A stretch of DNA of 28,819 nt from Lingula anatina. Taxonomy: Eukaryota > Brachiopoda > Lingulata > Lingulida > Lingulidae. The stretch covers positions 83,921 to 112,739 of the forward strand of contig NW_019775987.1 of the NCBI RefSeq assembly GCF_001039355.2. Reading direction: 5' to 3'. The first letter of the stretch is position 1. Every line of letters starts with the position of its first letter. Below the pieces are notes generated by a model. The model had not been told where the DNA came from. It did not search any database and saw nothing but the letters and a program-made list of their open reading frames with translations. The translations under genes and the position numbers were made by a program. This document shows, in pieces, positions 22,085 to 28,819 of the stretch.

Positions 22085-23849
22085 GAGAGATTCAATAGAC
22101 ATTTTAAGAGGGCACTTACTCTAACACAAGCGGCTCATCTTGTAACTTTTCTGTAAGATTTGAAACAGCAACTGAAAAAAAGTAATATAGAACTTTTACC
22201 TTTTACTGTCTTTAGTGTGCTGGCACTACTAGTATAATTCAAATCCAACAAGAACAACAAGTTGCCACCAATTTTGTACCATTGTGCCTTGCATGTTGCA
22301 CCTTTGTGTTTTGCAATATTTTCTACATCTGTTACAATGGTGTCATTCCAGAGAGCCCCCCCCCCCCCAACTCTCCGGACTCAATACATAATGCACATTT
22401 TGTTGTATGACATGCTACACCCATCAATTCCTAAAAAAAAAAAAAAAAAAAAAAAAAAATTACAGTATCCATAAACGCACTGAATATCCATCACATAACA
22501 TCCATACCATATACCTAGTCAAGACTAAGACAAAGATTACAGAACTGCTTTCTAAATTCCTGGGTAAAATCTACATCATACATGTGTACCATACACAGGT
22601 TTAGCATATCATTACTGTTCAATATGGGTATATGCACCTACACAAAACTTTTCCAAGCCAACTTTTCAGCCGTCATTTGGATGGCTGTCGGTATCACTGG
22701 GTGGCCTATATTTTCAAAGATGTCTAGACAGCTTATTAATTTTTTTTAAAAATGAAGGCTTTGACTCCCTGAAATTTTGTAGGAAATTACACAATGTAAT
22801 CCTGGGAAAAACCCATGACCTATAATAATAATAATAATACATACATACCAATCTGTAGAGAATTCCTGTCTAAATCCATGTAATAGCCATAGTGGACTTC
22901 AACAGTGTAAAGGCCAGTGTTGTCCATTATGGTCACTAAGATGTCCATATATAAGTCACCATCATAGTCTCCTGGTACCACACTGCTAATATTGCCTGTT
23001 GTGTCAGCAATGGTGACAACACCAGCTACCCGGACATACTGTTTATTTGCCACTGCCAACAGGATGTCTACATTCTTTCCTAGAGTTGAAAGGTTCAACA
23101 TCATAAAATATGAGTATATATATATATATATGCTTGCAACAGCTTTTAGGAATATATCTGAGTAACCAAATGATAACAATTCATCCAAAAATCCAGAAAA
23201 AAAAGACATACTATCATTCACAAAAGTAGAACAAGCTTTGTAACATGTGCATGATTTGATAAATTAATGCTAGTACATTTTGAAGATTTTCAGGTATTTG
23301 CATCTAGGACAGCAAGAGGATAGCTGTCCTATTTTTCATTTTATTTCATTCTTAAGTTTGTAGTTTATTCCATTTAATTTGTTAATGAGAGCTGCACCTT
23401 CAAAGAATACACAGTTCCAATCTAGTTGCATATCACATTTTTTACTTCCTTGGTGTCTTATAGGTATTATTATTATTATGATTATACATCATTATGTATA
23501 CGGTAAATAGTGAAAAACATAGGACGAAACTCGCCTCAGTTTTTGGCCTTAAATACTGGGTACTTTCTACACTTTCTAGAGTTACAATTTACACGTTAGG
23601 TACTTACTGCAATTAATTAGCATGTAAAGCCAAAACAGGGGCAAGGATGGAACAAAACAAACCTGTGGGCGAGATCAGAAATATATCTGTCTGTTTATCT
23701 GCATTAAAATCCCCGAATGCCGCAAGAATCCCATCCTTGCTTTTGCCAAATACTTCGTCTGTGATGTCAGTAAATTGGGCATTACACCTACATCCACACA
23801 AAAGGCCATTCAGTAAATAAAAAGCAGTGAAAATATTCTTTACACTCAT
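10413..23849 (-). CDS. ITFG1: ITFG1 / T-cell immunomodulatory protein (LINKIN), complete, 16 exons
   Basis: This is a type I membrane glycoprotein with FG-GAP-like repeats, an adhesion-type protein in animals. Exons from 5' to 3': 23663-23849, 22849-23079, 22120-22171, 21599-21673, 21121-21230, 20228-20368, 19622-19710, 19259-19437, 18636-18789, 18241-18343, 17501-17547, 17234-17312, 16917-17038, 15964-16046, 10945-11062, 10413-10472. All phases agree. They sum to 1830 bases, 609 residues, close to the roughly 612 of the human protein. There is a signal peptide at about 1-24. Repeat motifs include FGDFNADKQTDIF (about 45), PGDYDGD (about 98), DMNGDFIPDLFG (157) and VGDYDHDGFPD (about 332). 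There are several N-glycosylation sequons (NLT, NFT, NIT, NCT, NST). The membrane segment is at about 562-585 (LVMLTGAALAGTCGFIAGIV). The cytoplasmic tail ends EKRQESHKFHFDAM, nearly the vertebrate tail. The 4.9-kb intron after exon 14 holds collagen copy 2 on the other strand and four spare exon 14 units. Confidence 0.93.
11146..11307. mobile_element. MITE-like inverted repeat in an ITFG1 intron
   Basis: This is a 162-bp segment with arms of about 48 bases. The left begins GGTCCCATTCAGAATAG, and the right reads GGCCCCATTCAGAATAG when inverted. Both arms continue with GGACTAA and GAGGGT motifs to AATATGGC. No convincing target duplication was found. It lies in the intron between ITFG1 exons 14 and 15. 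Confidence 0.75.
12021..12029 (+). promoter_or_regulatory. Possible TATA element upstream of collagen copy 2
   Basis: TATAAAAAG lies about 310 bases before the predicted ATG of copy 2. It would fit a promoter only with a long or spliced leader. In AT-rich DNA such matches are common, so support is weak. Confidence 0.2.
12337..15292 (+). CDS. Short-chain collagen C4-like gene, copy 2, full exon set with an in-frame stop in exon 5
   Basis: Exons are 12337-12519, 12706-12817, 13007-13083, 13406-13475, 13874-13947, 14171-14270, 14561-14650 and 14796-15292. Phases fit throughout (0, 0-1, 1-0, 0-1, 1-0, 0-1, 1-1, 1-stop). Exon 1 begins MYFHVFTAIFVTTVSA (a signal peptide; the ATG at 12337 puts the hydrophobic core directly after it). 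It continues into a charged coiled coil (LIKLVERLDKQGQEMKK). Exon 2 extends this and has an NAT glycosylation site. Exon 3 is SGCLQGLQGPPGRDGRDGRDG. Exons 4 and 6 are helical (SLKQIIALLGY; TLKQMLGQIG). Exons 7-8 form the ten-cysteine C-terminal domain. Exon 5, collagenous in copy 1, has TAA at 13915-13917 where copy 1 has TTA, and Ser for Cys. Full length would be 400 residues; the stop truncates it to 161. Skipping exons 4+5 or 5+6 would keep frame. The gene is either a recent pseudogene or makes shorter isoforms. It lies antisense within an ITFG1 intron. Confidence 0.82.
15293..15620. other. Spacer between collagen copy 2 and the exon 14 array
   Basis: Nothing coding was recognised. It contains the 3' flank of copy 2 (no clear AATAAA) and, on the minus strand, the intron sequence following the ITFG1 exon 14 array. 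Confidence 0.5.
15621..16020 (-). repeat. ITFG1: Five 80-bp tandem units made of ITFG1 exon 14 end, splice donor and intron start
   Basis: There are five units of exactly 80 bases, starting at 15621, 15701, 15781, 15861 and 15941, differing at only a few positions. The reverse complement of each reads VIPNSQLVVIPFP and onward to an AACAG-GTAAGA donor (AGCAG in the unit at 15701), then the start of the intron. This matches the conserved ITFG1 segment IIPNSQLIVIPYP of vertebrates. Only the unit at 15941 joins the rest of exon 14 (16021-16046, with acceptor). The other four lie downstream in the intron. GTAAGA donors lie at 15958-15963, 15878-15883, 15798-15803, 15718-15723 and 15638-15643. The plus strand has no stops in all three frames for long stretches, which is a by-product. 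Confidence 0.92.
22057..22090. repeat. Poly-A and GA microsatellite
   Basis: A run of A is followed by GA dinucleotides. It lies in an ITFG1 intron just downstream, on the gene strand, of exon 3. Confidence 0.8.
22356..22459. repeat. Poly-C run and poly-A run in ITFG1 intron 2
   Basis: A C tract at 22356-22368 and an A tract at 22433-22459 account for the odd lysine-rich open frames here. No exon was seen. Confidence 0.8.
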
Positions 23850-24162
23850 AGTGTCATTTTCCTGCTTAAAATGGATAACATGCTAGCGGTCGATACTACA
23901 TAAATTCATATCGAAGAAAGTCAGAAGTAGGGTTTTGTTAAAATACCGAATATATCATATATGTAGTTTTAAAAGGTGTAAATTAATAAACATTAGAAAA
24001 AGTAAAATGGATATTTTATTGCTACATATATATTTTCCTAATAATCTAAATTATAATCAAATAGGGGTTGTTTTGGTCTATCTTGAATGACGCATTCTTT
24101 TTTCAATTTGCGCAGGCGCAGTTGAACGTAGCAACCACAGCCATCTTACCAGCGCTGACAAA
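23850..24162. promoter_or_regulatory. Candidate bidirectional promoter between ITFG1 and DYNLRB
   Basis: The two start codons face apart with 313 bases between them. TGCGCAGGCGCA at 24109-24120 differs from the NRF1 consensus at one base. GCCATCTT at 24140-24147, just before the DYNLRB ATG, matches the YY1 core. A TGACGCA motif lies near 24089. No TATA box is obvious next to DYNLRB. Such motifs are typical of TATA-less housekeeping promoters. The shared-promoter reading is inferred from spacing. Confidence 0.6.
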
Positions 24163-27100
24163 ATGGTAAGTGCTTGTAAATTCAGAGTTTTGAAGGTTAA
24201 AATTCAATTTTATTTGGTGTAGATGAATATCCTTGGTATATAATGCACCCATTTGAAATAAGATTATGTTAGCTTCCTCTGAAATTTTCTTTATGTGTCG
24301 TTCTGACTAATTTTGCGATGAGCTCTAGAATGCACGAATTCACAACAAATGACGATGGTTTAAAACAAACTGCGACAAGACTTGTTTGAATGGTACTTTT
24401 GCAGTGTTTTCTCCACCGTTTAACACTCTAATTTTAACGTAAGTTATGTAGTGACTTTGATCATTGCATCTGCTATTTAAATGAATTAGTTTGGAGATTT
24501 TCTAAGCAATATTGCTTTATCTTTTTTAAAAACCTTTCAGCTCTTTGTCAATAACAATGTGATCACAGCAATTTTCACTCCAGCAATGGCCTCAGCTCTC
24601 ATAATGTTTGGATTACATGACACTTCATATTAAATTATTTTAATTAGTAAATGAATTGCCAAACTTATTACTTGGATGTGTAGACACTGCTCAATGTCAC
24701 CACACAAATTAATAATATGGAATGGATATTGAAAATCAAACAGATATATTGGGGGGATACATACTTCATAATTTTTTTTTCATTTCTAAAGTAGCAGTTT
24801 TGCAAGTAGCGGGTTCCAGACTGAAAAAAGAGTCATAAAAATTAAACCCTCCTAACTTCAGTCATCATATCTCTCAAATTTGTATTGAACTTCAAATGAT
24901 TATTTGCTGTCCCTTCTAAAAGTAATTTTGAACAAAGTTTCATTTTATTTGACTGTTATCAGTAGAGTCCATTTTTGAGTTGCACTGTAGTGGAGTAGTG
25001 AAGAAAATCAAGTGTTTTTAAATTTAACTTGTAGATGCACCCCTAAAAATGTCATACATATTTTATTTGAGCACATACCCTGTATATACCAGGCATCATC
25101 ATCTTTTAAATCAGGAAAAATAATTCCAAGTTTCCTTGACTTTGTGCATTCTAATATATTAGACAGCTCTCTGGTGAGTCAAACATGTCACCCATGACAA
25201 GCATATTTAACAATAAGGCAAATCTGAATTTTACTACACCTGTACAAGATCTGTTGATGGCAGTTTGGCACGTTTTAGTTGGCTTAAATAATACAACCCT
25301 TTTCATTTTAGGTTGTTAATAACGAAAGCACCACATCTTTTTTAATTTATGCTCTTTGCTGACATAGGTTCCTCTGATTTCAACTTACTGATTGAACTTT
25401 TGGCACAGAATGGAAAATAAACTACTGTTACTGATAATGATTTTGTTGTTGTGCGTTGATCCTGATCATGTAATTTTTTTGTCCAGTTAGTGATTTTGTT
25501 GGCTACCAGTTGAATGCTAAGTATTTGGATTATCAAACTTAAAGTTACTAAATTGGTAAGATGACTCATGCCTTATTTTCCCTTTCTTATTTCAGGCAGA
25601 AATTGAAGAAACTATAAAGAGGCTCCAGGCACACAAGGGAGTTATTGGAGTTATTGTAGTCAGCAGTGAAGGTAATACTTAGAAAAATTAGTGCAGTAAA
25701 TTCTCAAGTCTTTAAAACTGATATTATCTGTTATTACTACCAGATTTTTAAGATGGGCCGTCCAGGTGATTTAAGTCTCTCTCAAATTCAAAGTTAATAT
25801 TCACCAGCTGCTGTTTTACCATCAGTGTAACACCAAGTGGCAACACAATATCATGAGTCCCAATTCCTCATCTGCATTATAACTTTTGTTGGTGGCTATT
25901 GCTGTCACTTCTCAATTACAACGATTACATTCTTCTCATTTCTTTTTTCTCTGCTGCGGAGAACATCCAAAGTTAACAATTACTTTCTTTCAGAACAGTT
26001 GAATCTCTCTTCTACAGTTCTACTACTGCTTCCCCCAAGAACTTTCTCAACTACTTACTGAAATACCCAGCTCATCTTAATAAACGCTCATCTCATTGCA
26101 GACATGCTGAAAACTTTTCAGAATGGCCAGACATTTGGACCGGCAGTAATGAAAAATTTGTCGGACTGCATGGATTTTTGTAGGACCGAAAATAACCCTA
26201 TTCGTATGAGACAGATACGATTAGGGGAGCTTATTTTGTTTGTGAATGTGATAGGTTTGAAATGGAAGGGAAATGGAATGGAAGGGCTTTGGGTTTTACA
26301 TAATTTTATTTGTGAAGTATGTGGAATGATGACTGTAAATTCAAAATTGCGGCTCTTAAAACTCTTGTCAGTCCTTTGGACCAACAAAATCCAGATTTTT
26401 ACTGGTCCAGACAAATTTTCTCGGTCATGATCGATCGGACCGACAGTTTCAGCATGTCTGTCATTGATAAAATTATGATTTCATCAGATGCATACCTCTA
26501 TGTCATGAAAGACGCACTAAGTGTCAAGGCAACACAATATTTTTTATCATCCCCCACTTTTAAAACAATACAATTATCTCAATTCTCAAAACAAAAAAAA
26601 GAGTTAGGACATAACAGTTCCAAAATCAAAACACTGAGTTAAAGCAATGAAATACATGTAAGAGTGAGTGAGGCTGATTACCAGTAGAATTGACAGAACC
26701 CTTAATTTTCTTTATCATTATATTACACTTCAAGTGCCATTTTCAGCACGTCAACCTCACATTTTTCAACATTTTATTATATAACTATACAGCTCTGGTG
26801 TAATTTCTCACATTAATAAACAGAGTAGTAAGGGACCACTACATGTTATCACAATTGGCATAATAAGTGAACAGGGACAACTATCACAATTGGCATAATA
26901 AGTGAACATAAAGTTGAACAACTATCACATTTCTCATTATGACAGGAACAGCTGTCACATTCATTTGGACTACAAATGGTAATGAGCAATAATGGAATAA
27001 ACTATTCAAATGTACTACTGGACTTTCAGATAAGTATAGTTGACTGCTGCGTCTCCTTCTCTGAGACTTCAGCTGGTCCACTCAGAATACAGATGAACTA

Positions 27101-27362
27101 TGCTCAGTCCTGTCAGCTTATATGGCCATTGGGTGAAGAAATATTTTTAAAGAAATTTTGCTTTTTATTTGTTTATTTATTTCATATTCTCTAGGTATCC
27201 CAATCAGGAGCACACTTGATAACTCCACCACTGTCCAGTATGCCACCTTGGTTACCTCGTTATGTGGAAAGGCAAGGCACACTGTCAGAGACCTAGATCC
27301 AGCAAATGATCTGTCTTTTGTAAGGATTAGATCCAAGAAACACGAGATTATGGTGGCACCGG
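24163..27362 (+). CDS. DYNLRB1: Dynein light chain roadblock-type (DYNLRB), 3' partial
   Basis: This is a cytoplasmic dynein subunit of the roadblock/LC7 family. It forms a dimer on dynein intermediate chains and supports cargo transport. Exons are 24163-24165 (the ATG alone, followed by GTAAGT), 25596-25671 and 27195-27362. Phases are 0, 0-1 and 1-1. The protein reads [45 protein letters not shown], then [13 protein letters not shown] and [12 protein letters not shown]. This aligns residue by residue with about the first 82 of the 96 residues of vertebrate DYNLRB1/2. The last exon (about 14 codons, expected to start with an Asp codon completed from a G) was not found to the end of the window. 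The choice between symbols DYNLRB1 and DYNLRB2 is not settled, because invertebrates often have one gene. Confidence 0.93.
26099..26460. mobile_element. 362-bp MITE with TCATTG target duplication
   Basis: The ends are perfect 14-base inverted repeats, CAGACATGCTGAAA and its complement, with looser inverted similarity extending some 90 bases inward. TCATTG flanks it at 26093-26098 and 26461-26466. It lies in the second DYNLRB intron and explains the overlapping open frames on both strands here. The superfamily was not assigned; a six-base duplication and CAG ends do not settle it. Confidence 0.82.
26847..26908. repeat. Two-copy tandem repeat, 35-base period
   Basis: The 27-base core starting TATCACAATTGGCATAATA occurs at 26847 and again at 26882, with eight bases between copies. 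It is intronic within DYNLRB. Confidence 0.85.
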
Positions 27363-28819
27363 GTACGTATTGAATTGGCGTCAGAATCTGTTGCTTTAGT
27401 TTTGCAAATTTAATGAAGACCTTTCTTGCTGTCGTGCAGTATCATGTGGGAAGCAGCTTTCTGTTGGCGACAGTCCTTGGTGATGGCTCTTAGGTGAAAT
27501 ATGCACAGAAAATGGACTGTGACAACTTCTTTCTCTGGCCAGCTCATAATTCTTTTTCAAAAGCTCTTTAAAAGCATTTTATGTCAGATAAGTAGATTTT
27601 GTTAGGTTCACTTTTTTCAATGATTTTTAAAGAGGGATGTGGGTTGAGGGTGAATTTCAACAAGCCGTTCAGTCATACGAATTTTAACAAGCCGTCTAAC
27701 CATAAGTTATGCTGTCCACTGCTCAAATATCCTGTCATAATGACTGCTGGGCAACTGGTTGGCTTAGCCCTCGATTATAAATATCATATTAACATAGTCT
27801 TTCAAAAGCTGATTCTTTTTCTTACTTGAAGGGATTATAACTGTTCATTTTGGCCAAGATTTTTCAGACTGTCGGCAGATTTCCAACTTTTTGGGAGTCC
27901 AAAATATTATTTTTGAACCCTTTATTTTAGATAGAAATTCTTAAATGTTGCCACTGTGTAGCCATAACCTTTTGTATAATAGATAACTTAGAGAGGAAAT
28001 GTATTACAATTTAGTTTATATAGGTCATTTATTATGAATCAAGTCAGATGTGCTTGAATTTTATAGTAGTGTGCTACAAATGTTGATATGAAAGCTGAAC
28101 TCTAGAAATTTCATCTTTATTCAAAATGTTTGAAGATGACTCAGACAAGTTATCAGTAGCTAATTTTTGTCTCATGAGCATACATGCTGTACTCCTTCCT
28201 CTGTAAAATGCGTGCTGGCACACACACACACACACACACACACACAGCAATTGCAATTTCTTCCCTTTGGCACACAAACTAATACACACTAGACATGTTT
28301 TTATTTTTGGGTTTTTTCAAGCAATTTTTAAAGAACTTTTTTAAGCGTTGTTTGTTGTAGTTAATGTGATATGATTGCGATTTTTTTTCTTCAAGTTTTA
28401 TACATAGTACTGTTGAATGTGTGACTCCTATGGCCGTGATGATATAGTGGATGTACTGGTGATTTTATCTCAAGTTATTCTGTGAATTGTCTATACTGCC
28501 ATTTGTATTCATTGTGAATTTCTGTAGAACAACTCACTATCCATTAGATATGATATTCAAACAAATTGTTAATCTTGCATTAGGAAGTCAAGCACTTGCA
28601 TAACAGTGGCAACAGATGACCAGATTAAATAAATGGATTTTCAGATCCCAGATCCCAGTATTTTTGTCCTTAATAATACTAAGAATGAAGAAATGAGGAA
28701 ATGATATGGGGGGGGGGGGGGGGGGGAATCTTTTCCAAAAAAAAACCAGCTATTTTTATTTTTAAGGGTAAAGTTTTTAATTTTTTTTAGTTTTTTTTTT
28801 TTTTTTTTTTCAAAATAAA
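27363..28819. other. DYNLRB intron 3 (to window edge), simple repeats only
   Basis: I searched for the last roadblock exon (a sequence encoding an IVIQNP-like end) and did not find it. The segment has a CA microsatellite at 28219-28246, a G run at 28708-28726 and T-rich sequence at the edge. No other gene was recognised. Confidence 0.55.

Noticed and set aside
22262-22604. Lysine-rich open frames
   Set aside because: Produced by reading through poly-A and poly-C tracts in an ITFG1 intron.
24120-24140. RFX X-box (ciliary) upstream of DYNLRB
   Set aside because: Only one half-site (AGCAAC) is present; the other half does not fit the consensus.
26104-26430. Two opposite-strand open frames of about 100 codons as a gene
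   Set aside because: They lie entirely within an inverted-repeat MITE with target duplication and have no family resemblance.

Overview
This is an AT-rich animal nuclear fragment with long introns, GT-AG splice sites, microsatellites and many short inverted-repeat transposons. The gene content (short-chain collagen C4-like genes, an ITFG1 orthologue, a roadblock dynein light chain) fits a marine invertebrate. A lophotrochozoan such as a bivalve is my guess, but the window does not prove it. I see no bacterial features, rRNA or tRNA.

Layout. (1) Positions 1-10400 hold a family of short-chain collagen C4-like sequences. Copy 1 (317-2871, +) is open through its six visible exons, and its 5' exons lie outside the window. 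Copy 3 (3662-5227, +) is a decayed copy with frameshifts, two stops, a truncation and a MITE in one exon. A lone first-exon relic (about 5570-5757, -) follows. Then come two last-exon relics in inverted orientation (7054-7420 - and 7426-7789 +), the second broken by another small inverted-repeat element. (2) Positions 10413-23849 (-) carry a complete ITFG1 (T-cell immunomodulatory protein/LINKIN) gene. I assembled it as 16 phase-consistent exons encoding 609 residues. Its penultimate intron contains, on the opposite strand, collagen copy 2 (12337-15292, +), whose eight exons include one with an in-frame stop. (3) Positions 15621-16020 are five 80-bp tandem units. On the minus strand these are ITFG1 exon 14 sequence plus its splice donor plus 24 bases of intron. 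(4) ITFG1 and a roadblock-type dynein light chain gene (DYNLRB, 24163 onward, +, last exon off the window) are head to head across 313 bases with NRF1-like and YY1-like motifs.

The three gene types are not an operon-like unit. ITFG1 is a membrane adhesion-type protein, DYNLRB a cytoplasmic dynein subunit, and the collagens are secreted matrix or spongin-like proteins. The most notable feature is the exon-plus-donor minisatellite in ITFG1. Next come the nested, exon-modular collagen copy with a stop that paired exon skipping could bypass, and the inverted last-exon duplication. All exon calls come from reading splice sites, phase and family resemblance by eye; no search or alignment was run.
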